A stretch of 64,000 bases of DNA, from positions 54,932,546 to 54,996,545 of the forward strand of contig NC_065884.2 of the NCBI RefSeq assembly GCF_932274485.2. The letters run 5' to 3'. The DNA comes from Patella vulgata. Taxonomy: Eukaryota > Mollusca > Gastropoda > Patellidae. Shown here piece by piece: positions 1-11,618 of the stretch (positions within the stretch are counted from its first letter, which is position 1; the number at the start of each line of letters is the position of its first letter). The notes beneath the pieces are model-generated. The model made no database searches, was not told the origin of the DNA, and was given only the letters and a program-made list of their open reading frames with translations. The position numbers and the translations under genes are program-made.

Positions 1-622
1 GAAAATTGATTTGAGAATATGCGCCACCTTCGCCTATATTTGTATATATATATATTTATATATATATATATATATATATATGTTCTTAATTTTAAACGAA
101 TTTTGTGACTCACGTCGTCAAGATTTGAAATTAATCAATTTTTTGTTGGTGGCATTTTCTTTCATTGAAATGTCATCGCAAACTTCTTTGGTAAATGATA
201 CATAGACTCTCCGTATTAGCGAAAAATCAATTTAGTTTGTAATTTGTCAAATGAGGTTTAACATCTACCGGGTCGACGACTTTACTGGGCCACATTTTTT
301 TATCAAGACACACAGAAATGGCAGTGTAAAATCAATAGAAAGAAATGTATAAGCTTTTCAGATAACATTTTTTCAATAAATGTTCAGTCGACTGTTTATT
401 ACAAATCTGGATTCTACTAAGCTTTCATTGGTTTCTGTTTATTTTACAAAACTGATCACAACCGTTTTTGTTCCAACTGTCGACATAGTAAGCAAAAAAA
501 TGAAACAAGCCGATTCCCCCGCTTATTCTTTCAAAACAAGGAAAACATTGTAAAATCCAATCCACTGCTGTATTATTATTTTTTAAAATAAATCAAAGCG
601 GTTTAGCTCCTTTAAATATTCG
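1..622. other. AT-rich sequence with TA microsatellite
   Basis: A (TA)n-type simple repeat lies at about 40-80. The rest is AT-rich and I recognise no gene or repeat in it. The last 12 bases (611-622) are the left target-site duplication of the following SINE-B. Confidence 0.6.
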
Positions 623-846
623 TGTGTGGTGGGGGGGGGGGGGTCGAATGGCGTGGTTTCGATTCTCCGGTTGTACGTGACAAGGAATAGGGTCGCTAGT
701 CCAACCTCGTGGGTTTTCTCCGGGTCCTCCGGTTTCCTCCCACTGCTAAAAAAAAAACCTACGCGCCAGCGAATTATTGAAATAAAATTAAAACCATGTG
801 TTAGTCCCGAAATGACCTAGTTTGTGTCGAATGGACGTTAAACCCC

Positions 847-879
<33 letters not shown>
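623..879 (+). mobile_element. SINE-B copy with 12-bp target duplication
   Basis: The copy has a G-run (631-643), a shortened tRNA-like head with a B-box-like GGTTTCGATTC, the conserved body (GTGGGTTTTCTCCGGG, then CCCACTGCTAAA, then GTTAGTCCCGAAATGACC, then GGACGTTAAACCCC) and a (CT)n tail ending at 879. It is flanked by TTTAAATATTCG at 611-622 and 880-891, so both ends are defined and it entered by target-primed retrotransposition. The head has lost the A-box part. Confidence 0.85.
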
Positions 880-882
<3 letters not shown>

Positions 883-891
883 AAATATTCG

Positions 892-1235
892 AGACACAAT
901 GAAACTGATGAAATTAACTGTACGGTTAAGAACAACAAAGACGTGCCATATTTATCACGAACGCGAACTTATATAACAATAAGCGTGGGTGTTTTTGGTG
1001 CTGGCTTTTACCAAATTAACCCTGGGATTCAAGCACAAAACCGAGGGCAAAAATGACTCGCTAATGTATTTTCTAGCCTGTGGAATATTTATGATTTATA
1101 AATTCAATTTACTGTAGCTAATCTCGGATGATTCCAACACTCAACACCAGTGGAACTTGCTGACCTTTACAGAAACAATCTTTGGTGTTATAGATAAAGC
1201 CGTTGATTGTTAATTGAGGGGGGGGGGGGGCGTGG
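892..1235. other. Unassigned sequence
   Basis: No gene or known repeat seen. It ends in a 12-13 base G-run (about 1218-1230) just before a SINE-A head. Confidence 0.5.
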
Positions 1236-1465
1236 GGAGCCACGGTGGTTCAGTGGGTAAGACGCTTGCTCCCTAGTCTGAAGGTTGCGAGTTCGATCCC
1301 GGTGTTGGCCGAGAAAGTTCACCAGGATCTTCCGACGTGGTTTCTCCGTCTTAGTGGTGCAGGACAGAGGGTCTGACAAGGACAGCTGTCTAGCCGTTCG
1401 GGTGGGACGAAAAACCGAGGTCCCGTATCAACATTGGTGTGTTCGTAAAAGATTTAATCTAAGTC
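1236..1465 (+). mobile_element. SINE-A, 5' two-thirds
   Basis: The copy starts with the tRNA-like head GGAGCCACGGTGGTTCAGTG (A box) and has the B box GAGTTCGATCCCGG. It continues through the family body (GGCCGAGAAAGTTCA, then GTGCAGGACAGAGGG, then GACGAAAAACCGAGGTCCCG). Homology stops near 1465, before the segment ending in GGACGTTAAAC and the ATTTC tail, so the 3' third is lost. It gives the best view of the internal Pol III-type promoter. Confidence 0.8.
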
Positions 1466-2329
1466 GGGATATTATCTACCCTGGACATTTTGCTTTTGAT
1501 TTCTTAAGTGGATATTAAATTATCAATCTGGGTTTAGTTCAGTGTGGATTAAAGGTTGGGGGGGGGGGGTCCCAAATTTCAAACGACGTGTCGGTTACAT
1601 GGATACGGTCCCATTACATTTGCATCAGACCCACATTTTCGCCGGCGAAAACGCGTACATGGAAAACGGGGCTTTAGTTTATAAATAACGTCAAATATCT
1701 CGTCTTGATATTCACGCTGATCAACTACCACCGTAACCTCGACCAGTATATACATGTAGCCATGGTTATCCAAGAAATGACAAACCCGTAACAGACCAGC
1801 CTACCCACGTGGAAACTGCAAGTTTGTAATTCTTCCAAACAAATACCACATCGCTTTCTATTGTTGCACAGGAGTAGAATAGGGGTTTGCAGGAATCTTT
1901 CATCCTGAAACAATTAGTTTTATTTACTAAATTATATCTGGGATTTAGATATTATCCGCAAAATGCAAATTGGGATAAGCTGCTTTAAAAACCCTGGTAA
2001 TTTTAACTTTGTAAAAGATCTCATAAAGACAATACTGTGCGGTCATACGCACTTTATACTAAGAATGCCAAGCACGAAACCCTCGAGTAGATATCACAGT
2101 TAATTAGCGCACCTATTTACAGATGAAAAGAATTGTAACTTCTATTATTTAATGGCAAATATATATTATTGATGCGATGATAAGGCAGGTGATTATACTG
2201 AATAATACGCCCACGCATTAATTTTGTAAAAAGAAAAACAAACAGAAGGTCACAACGCAACTTCCTTATTTAAATTTAGTAAATATCATTAACATGCATA
2301 TAGTAATCTAGAAGATTGAAACAAACAAG
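1466..2329. other. Unassigned sequence
   Basis: It contains a G-run at about 1559-1569 and AT-rich DNA. Short open frames on the minus strand (about 1579-1913) have no recognisable motif. No gene called. Confidence 0.5.
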
Positions 2330-2590
2330 CACACTATGGGATTAGGAACCGAGCATGGCCTCATCGCAGTCATGTTGGAATTGTAACGTCATATTAAAAA
2401 TGCTAAAATTCATGTTGATCATCGGGCACTTAGGTCCACAATGTGTGTGTGAGAGAGGGGGGGGGGAGAATGAGAGGTGCACTGGTTTGCTCGGAACCTT
2501 CTAACCCTGTTAAGGCGGCCCTAACTGTGTAATACAAACCATGGTGTGATTATCTAGCTCTTTTGATATTAACCTCTTGTGACATCATCT
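2330..2590. repeat. Old dispersed repeat flanking SINE-B
   Basis: The part at about 2336-2375 (ACCGAGCATGGCC and neighbours) resembles 25385-25440. The part at about 2470-2597, including AATACAAACCA-GGTGT and CTTGTGACATCATC, is also found at 58265-58412. In both of the latter places it runs directly into the GA end of a minus-strand SINE-B. Boundaries and family are unknown. Confidence 0.5.
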
Positions 2591-2865
2591 GAGAGAGAGA
2601 GAGAGAGAGAGAGATGGGTTTAACGCCCAGTCGACACAAACTAGGTCATTTCGTGACTAACATATGGTTCACTTTAATTCCAATAATTCGCTTGCGCGTA
2701 GGGTCTTTAGCAGTGGGAGGAAACTGGAGGAACCAACTAAAACACACAAGGTTGAACAGGCGACTCTACTCCTTGTCACATAATATAAGCGATGAATCGA
2801 AACCACGCCTTTCGACTCCAGGACAGATGTTATGACGCAACGCGCACGCGCTACCCCCCCCCCCC
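2591..2865 (-). mobile_element. SINE-B, full length
   Basis: Read on the minus strand it starts with a G-run (C-run at 2853-2865), then a tRNA-like head with GCGCGTGCGCGTTG, the body, and a (CT)n tail (GA at 2591-2613). It is diverged from the other copies. No clear target duplication is seen on the C-run side. Confidence 0.8.
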
Positions 2866-2867
2866 AC

Positions 2868-4531
2868 GCCCCAGAAGAAGATGAAGAAGAGCAACAGCAA
2901 GAACAATATGATGAGTAGCGTTTGGGCTCCAGTTTCTGGTCCCAATAAACCTTTTGCCCCAATATTCGTCGTTGGAAACGAATTAACGTTTATGCATCAG
3001 TTACAGAAGTCGACATGAAACGAATAATGGCGAAATTAGATGGGCGTAATTTCCTTTAGGGTTGTTCGATTTGACTAATTTTTGAACCGATATGTCTTGA
3101 TGACATAAAACTTCTTGATTGCAGCTTTTAGCTTGGGTGTTAAAATATTTTTGTCTCAGTAGTCATCTCTATGTGCAGAGACAAGTAAAGTATAGCAGAT
3201 CATATGAATGATTTGGCTTGTGGCACTAATAGTTGGTGGTTTGTGTTGACCTTAAAAATTGATTACTTACACATATATATTGATTGTAATGGGATTATAA
3301 TGGACATTCACGCGAAAAGGATTGTCTGTAAGGCGGATCAATCAGAATATTTAAATCGTTTCATTCATCTTGGGTAATAAATGAAATAAGCAGATTATGT
3401 TTTCTTATAAAAGTACACGCCATCCTTTATATTAAAACTAAACCCGTTTCCGTCTCATTGTAAGATAGAACAAAGATAGTCACGCAAAGTGTTTAATACG
3501 CCCACGCAGCAGCTTTGTCTCAACTGCAGTTTATCCCAAAGAAAAACTTCGATATTGAGCAAATTTGATAATGATCTAGGATCCTTGAAGAAATCTAATC
3601 TCTAGGGTTTATCTTCTTATGACCCCAAGAATGTAAAAACCTATAGCCTCTATCTGGTTTACGCGGTTTTCGGCAAAGGGTAGAAGGTGGGGGTGAGGAA
3701 TAACTCAGAAACCGAATATCGTTAACACGTTTACAAGGTTTTTTGGAAATGGCGGCATAAAACCTCAATGCTTCACACCAAATTGTACAAACATCTGTTA
3801 AAAACTATATCAAGTTCACAAGAGGGACGGGGCGGAAGGCTGCAGAACGCTTATAATGTCATGGTTATTGCCTCTATTGCGTTTACAATGTTTTCGGAAA
3901 TGCGGGATAACTCCGTAACGAAACGTCTGCCCAAACGCGAGTTTCATAATTCAAACGTATTTTGTTTGTTTTTGAATCACAAAATTCTACTTGAAAAATA
4001 GTTTTGAATTGTTATAAATTTGTGTCAGATGTGGCGAGACATGATTCCTTTTGGTGAAAAGAAAAGAATCACGGTGAAAAATAGAAAGTAAGGATTCCGA
4101 ATTAGCCTTAGAACAGAGTTAGCGGTAGGGTGGTATTTTCATATTGCAGCTCAATAGGGATGGACAGGAACGGTCAGAAGACAGTTGTAAATTTCATCAA
4201 GATTCCATCCATAATATGCACATTTCTGTTCACGAGATATATAACGCCACTCGTTTCGATGCTTATGGCTTAGAAATCGATATCATAATTGGCCTAATTT
4301 TTGCTTAGTGAATAGCTAAAATGTACTTTGCGAACTTGTGACCTTTACATTTCAAAAATATAGTGCCTAAAGTCAAATTGACCAAGACTTTGTTGGTGGA
4401 TTCTAAATGCCTCCTAAAGAAACTTCAATATTGAAGACTTAGTAGCATATTGATACAGTGGCAAACGACATGGAAAAATATTATCTACCGCCTGAGTTGG
4501 ATTGGTGATATTACTGTGTTTTAAAACTATA
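2868..4531. other. Unassigned sequence
   Basis: About 1.7 kb of AT-rich DNA with no repeat family, gene or structural signal that I can support. Confidence 0.5.
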
Positions 4532-5939
4532 CTAAACAGTATGATTTCAAATTCAGAGAGGCACTTTAATCAAATCATTCTAGAAAACGACTTACTAAAT
4601 GGATCAAAGCATTTTTTATGAACATTATGTTGACAAATCAATGATTAATTCATCACAATTCCAAGACACTACGAGAAGGTTTAGAGTATGTACACAGTCT
4701 ATACATCAGTATCTGGTGTATCCACCGCGAGTGTCAATAACAGCAGCGCAGAGTCTGTACATGGGGTGGACCAGGCGATTGATGAACGCCATTGGCACCT
4801 GGAACCACATTCTCAGAAAAGTCTGGCGCAATCCATCGGCTGTGTTTGGTCTCGGTACGACGTTATTAAATCTCCTCTGAATTTCATCCTAAAGATGTTC
4901 AATCGGGTTTAAGTCCGGACTAAGGGCTCGCCAGTGCATAACGTTGACACCGTTCTGCTGTAGAAAGTCCCGAGTAACTCTGGCAGTGTGGGCATGGGCG
5001 TTGTCATGCTGGAAAACGTTGTTTCGATGACGTGCGAAAAGTGGTATTACGTGGGGTCTGAGATCTTGATCGATGTAGCGCACTACTGTGATGCCGCCTC
5101 CTCTCCCTGGACCAAGATTTTGAAACACCACTGGACCCACTCTCTGGTTCAGGCCGATTGCACCCCAAACCATTATGCTTGGACCTCCCAATGAGTCTCG
5201 TTCTACGACACATTGGCCAGAATAACACTGGTCACGTCGACGCCTCTGGTCCTGCCATCTGTAGTTGATACGCAATACCGACTCTCATCTGTAAACAGAA
5301 CAGTTCCCCATTGCCTGTGTCGCCAATTCTGGTGTTGTTGGCCAAACTGTAGACGTTCACGTTGATGGCGAGGGGTGAGGATCGGTCCACGGTAAGGTCT
5401 ACGGCAATGGATGTTCTCTCTGGTGATACGTCGGCGCACTGTATCGGTAAGGATGGGTCTTCCGTGTGTTCCCACTGTCTGACGTTCTGTCTCAGATGTG
5501 AAGGGCGATCAACCGTGTTGTTGGTGCCCCGAAAGCGTAGATGGTCCGAACATTGACCTGGAAGTGATTGGCAACGGCTTGGGCTGTGTGGCCAGCGTCT
5601 AATCTTCCAAGCGCCTGGTTCCTCTTATCTGTTGTGACATCTGCTGACGTTGTAATGTGAATCAATTAACCTGGTATGCATTTTATAGGGCTGGTCCCGG
5701 TGAACAGCACATGCAGCATGAGTTACATGAAAATCATGGAGAACATATTACCATCTCAGAAGTCAGGTTGCATTTTTGAAAACATTTCCTGGGTTCAATT
5801 CTGTGTTTGGGAAGGAGCCTTATTGCTCAGGTAAAGTTGGAGATGTGGTCACAAATATACAATAAACACATTTGGCAAGTGTTATGCAATGCGTCTATTC
5901 AGAGTAACATACCAACCTGGCGTTTCTTTTGCTGCTTAG
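4532..5939 (-). mobile_element. Tc1/mariner-group transposon, family X, copy 1
   Basis: A DNA transposon of about 1.4 kb bounded by short imperfect terminal inverted repeats (CTAAACAG at the left; CTGCTTAG, the reverse complement of CTAAGCAG, at the right) with TA on each side (4530-4531 and 5940-5941). It is homologous to 31150-32956 and 52484-54110 in the opposite orientation. It encodes a decayed DD34E transposase. The family has very short TIRs compared with family Z. Confidence 0.85.
4706..5665 (-). pseudogene. Decayed DD34E transposase (family X, copy 1)
   Basis: This is the cut-and-paste transposase of the IS630/Tc1/mariner superfamily. Minus-strand pieces show an N-terminal helix-turn-helix segment (RNQALGRLDAGHTAQAV), the first catalytic aspartate in FTDESRY, then FGGPSIMVWGA-type sequence (here LGGPSIMVWGA), the second aspartate in FQHDNAHAHTARV, and the glutamate in SPDLNPIEHL with 34 residues between Asp and Glu. 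The C-terminus is GGYTRY followed by a stop at about 4706. Compared with the other copies it has lost about 100 bp after VRTIY (near 5530-5545) and has frame shifts, one near 5230 and one at the start. It cannot make a full transposase. Confidence 0.85.
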
Positions 5940-6047
5940 TATATAACCTACTAATACCGATTGGTCGGACGCGTGTGCTCTAGATCCTGTGGATTATTTT
6001 CTGTGTTTTAAAACGACCCTGGCTGAAATCTTTAATCTACTAACAGC

Positions 6048-6226
6048 AGAAGGCCGAGTAGTCTAACGCGTGCGATCATAGGGGCTATTATCTAGTCATT
6101 GGCTTGATCCTCGATTTGTTTATGACAAAGCACATTATCACCTTCCAAATCTCGGGGATTTTCTTTGAGTACCCGGATTTTACCCCACTTCTAAAGACAC
6201 CTGAGCGGACGTTAAACTCTCTGATA
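6048..6226 (+). mobile_element. Diverged SINE-B relative
   Basis: The head AAGGCCGAGTAGTCTAACGC matches the SINE-B A-box region. A later stretch (GGGATTTTCTTTGAGTACCC, then CCACTTCTAAAGAC, then GCGGACGTTAAACTCTCT) matches its body and 3' end with internal deletions. It is an old copy or a related subfamily; the whole range 5940-6851 otherwise shows nothing recognisable. Confidence 0.5.
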
Positions 6227-6851
6227 CCACTTCATAATTATTCTAACGCCCCCATGGCTAATTATTTTTGTGTTGCACATTCAGTACTTATACATTTATC
6301 TTTCAAGTATGCAATATTTGTCATTAACCATTCCTACTGTATGATTTACACACCATTTGTCTGTTTTGAAACTTTTTTTCCCTGTCACACGTGCGAATAT
6401 TAACACTTGCAAATAGAGATTAGAACACAGCTGAAAGGTCGTCTCCTTCGCGCAGCTAATCTTTCCTCAGTCAAATAAATATGTCATATTCCGTAATATG
6501 TGTTTTAAAAAAGGAAATGCCTGTCTCAATGTCTGTCGGAAAACTTCAAGGAATTAAATACCGTTCAGAAAAAGCGGTAAGTTTTATCAAAAACAATTAA
6601 TTATTATAAAGTATACTTAAGAAGGGTCATTGGTATCGAGTTGCCAAGGCCACATGAAGTCAAGTTGTGATCTGATGTTACATGAAAAATATGTATGTAC
6701 CAACCAAACGATTCAATAGCCCAAAATATATGAAACAAATGCCTAAGTATCACAGTGAAGATACACAATGGGATCAACAATCACATAATCAGAATAAATG
6801 TTAAATAATGAGTTAGTCAAATTCACAGCTTTATGCATCTTTACAATGGAT
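6227..6851. other. Unassigned sequence
   Basis: AT-rich DNA with no gene or repeat recognised. It ends at the left breakpoint of the 4,767-bp tandem duplication. Confidence 0.5.
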
Positions 6852-6864
6852 TTCCACGAACGTA

Positions 6865-7353
6865 TTACAGTATAGTTATTTCCATTAAAAGTAAGTCAAA
6901 TTGGGTATATATGGAAAGTAGAGACATTCAATCTTACTAGAAAAATACTGGATTAGCCGAAAACATCCATGAGGTGCATGCAGGATCAAAATGTAGGGCT
7001 ATCTGCTCGTACGACGTAGGGAGCGCTTCGTATGTGTTGATCGAATAACTAGTGTTGTGAGAACAATGCTAGACTTAAATGTATAACAGACTCTGTGATG
7101 AAACTGTGGGAAATGACGTTGGCAGGGCATAAACCAAAATTTTACTTAGACGATGTTTATGGTAAATGGACAGCGAGTAACGACCAATACAGGCCAAAAG
7201 TGAATCCTCCCTCGACCAAGTCACGTGCCAAACAAGGCAGCTTAAAATAGATTTTTACGGCTTGGGGGTATAAGTTCCATTTAATTAAAATGTAAAGATA
7301 ATGATTTTATGTAATAGAGACAATAGTTTGAATATGTATTTGGTCCAAATATT
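6865..7353. repeat. Dispersed repeat R1
   Basis: The stretch with TATATATGGAAAGTAGAGAC and CTTACTAGAAAAATACTGGA recurs in diverged form at about 46836-47060. The sub-part at 7203-7345 is repeated at 8055-8205 within the same unit (shared AAGTCA-ATGCCA-AAACAAGGC and TTGAATATGT-TTT-GTCCAA). Family unknown, and no coding signal. Confidence 0.6.
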
Positions 7354-7745
7354 CTCTTCAAAAAAAGTAGGGGATATGCAGAAACAATAAAAAAAACTGC
7401 GGAAATGCACTGCTGTTTTTATTAGAGGTAACCAGTGTATGTTAATAACAGGCCGATTGCCTACACATGAACATAAACAGTTCATATGGGCGGCTTATCT
7501 GACGGCCCCATTTCACTCGCTAACAGATACACTGTCCAAAGTGAAAATGGACGTTTTTGATTTTTGTCTTAATAATGAGTAATTGCTCCACCAATCCTCA
7601 GACATTCAGCAATTCGTCGTGGCATGCTCCTAATCAACCGTCCAATCACGATTTGGGGCAATCTAACCCACTCCTCTTGCAGTGCCACGGCCAATTCTTG
7701 CAGTGTTGTCGGTAGACGTTGACGTCGACGAACACGTCTCCCGAT
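7354..7745 (-). mobile_element. Family-Z Tc1-like transposon, 3'-end fragment
   Basis: The left edge CTCTTCAAAAAAAGTAGGGG is one base different from the family-Z inverted repeat at 20721. On the minus strand, 7569-7745 encodes a transposase C-terminus (QELAVALQEEW, then RLIRSMPRRIAECL, ending ITHY then stop) homologous to the family-Z transposase end. Everything upstream of about 7745 is missing. In copy 2 (12121-12512) the edge is preceded by an intact TA, whereas copy 1 has TT. Confidence 0.8.
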
Positions 7746-9199
7746 CAAATTAAACGTAACACACTAAAGCAAAGATACGCTAAACAGTAAATGTTATGCA
7801 AGAACTGAAGGAAAGCAAACATGGATAGGATAAACCAGCAAGCGGCAGTTTTCATCAACCCTTCCTTGAAGTGTCAAATTTGACAATGAACCCCTCCCAT
7901 GTGTATGGCACTATTGCGTGTTGCATGTGCAGCTCAGTGGTTCTGTTGGGGTAATAAGTGCCCATGTAAAGTGTCCATGACTATTTATCATATCATAACC
8001 TGCATAGGTATTTGCATATCAATATATCACTAAATCACACAGTTTTCCCTCTATCAAGTCATATGCCACAAAACAAGGCTGCTTTATATATATTTTTACG
8101 AGTTGGGGTAGTTACTTTGCATTAAAATGTTTTGATAGGGAGTTTTAGTTAGTTTTTGATAGAGGAGTTGCTTTGAATATGTTTTTAGTCCAACTAAATG
8201 ATGCAACAATAATTTTACTTTTTCGTACAAGCCAACCAATTTAGACTCGGTTGCACTTTTATTACATAATTGTAACCGTTGTGGTAAATGTAAACGATCT
8301 GGTTTTCTATACCTTTAGAACTTTACTGATAAAGTAACATAAATGACAAAAAATCTGATATTTGAGAAACAGGTAAAGTCATCTTAATTAGTTTGAACAT
8401 CAGTAATTTGTAATTTTTATACCAATTTAAATTTAGAACAAGTTATTTCAGAAAGGTATATAAACCGATATATCAGTTAGATAAGATTTAACATTTAATG
8501 TTCCTGAATGAATGACATGCTAGCAAATTAATTATTCATTATGATCTATACCGATACGATTTAACATTTAAGGTGTTCCTATGGATGAATGACATGAACC
8601 CAATTATCATGATCTATATCGAATTAATTATTCATTATGCAATGTTTTATATGCAACTATCCGTGACTTTCATCCCTTTAACTGCATTGTTTCGAGAAAA
8701 AGGTGTCCTTTAAATGATGACAAAATTTAGGAATTATTAATTGATTTATCCCAATTTAGCTATCCTTTTATAACCATCATTGCTATTTAAAATATCAAAT
8801 GTATTAGCAAAGACCAAATAGGAAACTATGATCTGTGAATTGAAAGCCGCTACTTGCGTGACGTAGGCAATGTGCCTATTCGCCAATATTTTATTAATGA
8901 TTGCGTATAAAGCATAAAGAGGCTGCACCTACAGTGTTGCTATAACCAGCCATTTCAGTTGATTTTATATAAAGAGAGAATTTACTTCATCTATAGACCG
9001 ATTTGTATCATTCAATCATGTTTAAAGTCTCTGTGCGTCATTAGCATATTTCGCAAAACGTCGAATTTTCCACGGTTAAAATGTACCCAGATTGATTATT
9101 TAACATTAGAAAACAAAATCAAAACATCAAGATAGATAATCCACCGGCTTCGATTCAGGCGGGTTAATGAAAATGAAAATATTTCAACGAAAATCATAG
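7746..9199. other. AT-rich sequence with short internal duplications
   Basis: 8055-8205 repeats part of R1 (7203-7345). About 8490-8565 and 8568-8640 are two degenerate versions of one 75-80 bp unit (ATTTAACATTTAA, then GAATGAATGACATG-type, then GATCTAT). No gene seen. The same holds at +4,767. Confidence 0.55.
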
Positions 9200-9835
9200 C
9201 TGACGCTGGCTTTAAATATTAGTATGAAAGCGAATCTTTTAAATTAATGAAAACAGTCGCGCATAATTGTTAACGATCTGATAACGATAGTATAGTTTAG
9301 ATAAATATGTATAAAAGTTTTTGAGTGCCATACACGAACTGATAACTAATACCTATATTATAATAAAGAGTATGAAAACGGACCTTGTAAATCAATGAAA
9401 ACAGTTCTTAACGAGCTGATAATTATAGTATAGTTTATATAAATATTTATAAAAATGTTTGAATGCCAAACATGAACTGATAACTAATACCCAAAAAGAG
9501 TATATCGTTAATATCTTATAAATTTTAATAATATATAATTATTATAAGGAATATATTGTAAATGTTCAATGCGCCCACTTATAATTAGTAAATTAAAAGG
9601 AATTTAATCGTAAGTATGCAATACGCGAACTTATACAAGCATCTTATAAAGAATATATCGTAAATATGTAATACACGAACTTATAATTAGTATAACTAAT
9701 CTATCGTAAATGTGCAATACACGAACTTATTACCAGCATATCATAAATATCGCAAATGTGTAACACACGAACTTATTACCAGCATATTACAAAGAATATA
9801 TCGTAAATGTGAAACACGCGAACTTTAATCTAGTA
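9200..9835. repeat. Degenerate AT-rich tandem repeats
   Basis: About 9215-9350 and 9366-9487 are two copies of a roughly 150-bp unit (GAAAACAGT, then CTGATAA, then ATAGTATAGTTTA). From 9520 to 9835 a unit of about 50-60 bp containing ATATCGTAAATGTG, then ACACGAACTTATTACCAGCA recurs several times. It is present again at 13967-14602. Confidence 0.75.
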
Positions 9836-10796
9836 TGTTCAAAAGACACTACCGGAAAAATTATTTCTAGAAAATCAGACATAACTCGCTTTAACAGAAC
9901 GTTAGCTATTTTCGATGGGTAGTGTAAATGAATAAAATATTCAAATTGTAATGGTTTACACATTAAACATAATACGTTTCATGTTGACAGTGGGACAGCC
10001 CCTTAGGTTATTCTTTATTGCGGTGGTGTCGCTCAAATATGTCATTGTCTGCAATAATGGTTCATTTCGTATATAAAAATAGTTTTCGAAGAAGGATGAA
10101 TCTATTTATAGTTGATTGTCATCGATGGATTTTTTTATGCGGGTATAAAAATATACCGTTAATACGTTGAAAGTTAGCTAAATATTTGTCGATTGTCGCT
10201 GACTAAAGGAGCTTTTGTGAAGTGGATAATGGCCATATATAGTATTTAGACTTTTGACGTTTATGGAGATCAATAGAAAATATATTTAGATCTAATCAAT
10301 TTAACCTTAACGCGTTATTCTCTTTTTGTAAGTCAGGTATATCGAATACCAAAATAATTCCTTTATTGTGAACAAAAACACAAAAATTGAAAAAAAAGAT
10401 ATTGCGTTACCGGTCAGTTGGCCAAGATTGTCTAAATAGACTAACACTACAATGGTGTTCGTCTAATATAGAACGGTTCCAGTGGAAGTGCTTTGTTATA
10501 GTCAGTTATTAGAACCAATAGACCATTCGGTGGTCTCATTTATTGATTAAACTTATATAGCGAATAAACAATCCCTTTCTTTTATATATACAGGACACAA
10601 AACCCTTCTATTTTAGTGATAGATCGGGGCTAACAGTAATTCTATAGATTGCGTAAAGGACTTTAAATTATGTTTTGAGTATAAGATTCATAAAAATGAT
10701 GTATCCTAGGTGTTTGATCTACGACCGGTAATAAGTTTGTGGATAATTATACATCTTTTATTCACAATACTTTATTCCATTTGAATTTCAACGCAT
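9836..10796. other. Unassigned sequence
   Basis: No gene or repeat recognised, apart from the second copy at 14603-15563. Confidence 0.5.
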
Positions 10797-10962
10797 AGTC
10801 GTTCGGATGGGACAAAAAACCGAGGTCCCGTGTACACATTGGCGTGCATGTAAAAGATCCCGTGGCATTTGGAATTCGATATAAGAGTAGGCCGTAGCCC
10901 CGCTGTCCCAGTCGGAGCAGAACAGTAGGACGTTAAACACCCATTTCATTTCATTTCATTTT
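10797..10962 (+). mobile_element. SINE-A, 3' half
   Basis: It begins inside the body at CATAGTCGTTCGGATGGGAC and runs through GTGTACACATTGGCGTGCA, GGAATTCGATATAAGAGTAG and AGCAGAACAGTAGGACGTTA to an (ATTTC)n tail. The tRNA-like head is absent, as for a 5'-truncated retroinsertion. Its duplicate is at 15564-15729. Confidence 0.85.
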
Positions 10963-11074
10963 TAAATTGGATTGGGGAACATGCTAGGCCGATATGTTGA
11001 CCCATCTCTGGTATTTACATAAATAAATCTAATTATAATGTACATACATAACATATAAAACATGAACACATTTA

Positions 11075-11618
11075 AGGCCCGGTCCCAGTGGCCGATGGAC
11101 ACAAAACGTATGCAAAAAGGACACAGCGGACGAGCAAACTTTCGGGGGTGGCTCCATCAGTTTTCATCCGCTCCAGAAATGGACAAAATTGACGAAAATT
11201 TGCGAAAACAGAACGGAAAAGAACGAACGTGGGAAGTATGTAGCGGGGATGTTAAATGGATGTTCATCGGAAGCCTAGCGGATGAAAAAGGATGGAAGTG
11301 GATGACAGCTCCGAAGGGGTTAGGCAAACTCCAGACATCCTTCAATATACCCGATACATCCCAGATACAAACGCTTTGTCCGTTTTGAAAACTTTATATA
11401 CGAGATGCATACGCTTACATCCTTTCTATTTCCGTGCTACTAACGATGTATAGACGTTCCATGTACCTTATCTTTCCTCCCTCTTTCCGTTTTCAGCTGG
11501 AGCGGATGTGAGTTGCGAGGATGAAGAGAGGATACAGTGGACGTTTAACGGATAATAAAGGACATGGAACGTTTGGTGCTCGTATATGTCGCGCATTTAC
11601 ATCGTACACGACAGAAAG
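11075..11618. mobile_element. Harbinger-like MITE, truncated by the duplication
   Basis: The left end AGGCCCGGTCCCAGTGG is preceded by TTA (11072-11074). The right 170 bp and right TIR are missing because the tandem-duplication junction at 11618 cuts through it. The complete version is at 15842-16555. The open frame at 11062-11388 crosses this element and is not a gene. Confidence 0.85.

Larger units (their letters stand above)
6852..11618. repeat. Tandem duplication unit, copy 1 (4,767 bp)
   Basis: Every base position checked recurs 4,767 bp later, and copy 1 abuts copy 2 directly. I spotted only about half a dozen differences (near 7351, 7624, 10618 and 10705-10712). The junction at 11618/11619 joins GAAAG to TTCCACG, with TTC shared by both breakpoints as microhomology. 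The unit carries part of a dispersed repeat, a family-Z transposon end, tandem repeats, a SINE-A 3' half and a truncated MITE. Confidence 0.95.

Noticed and set aside
1236-1310. tRNA gene (A and B boxes with GTTCGATCCC)
   Set aside because: The same sequence heads some 20 dispersed copies followed by a common body, so it is a SINE head. I could not draw a proper cloverleaf acceptor stem.
11062-11388. 108-codon open frame present in both tandem units (also 15829-16155)
   Set aside because: It crosses the left TIR of a MITE and consists of GGATG/CATCC-rich element sequence. Duplication of the unit, not selection, explains its presence twice.
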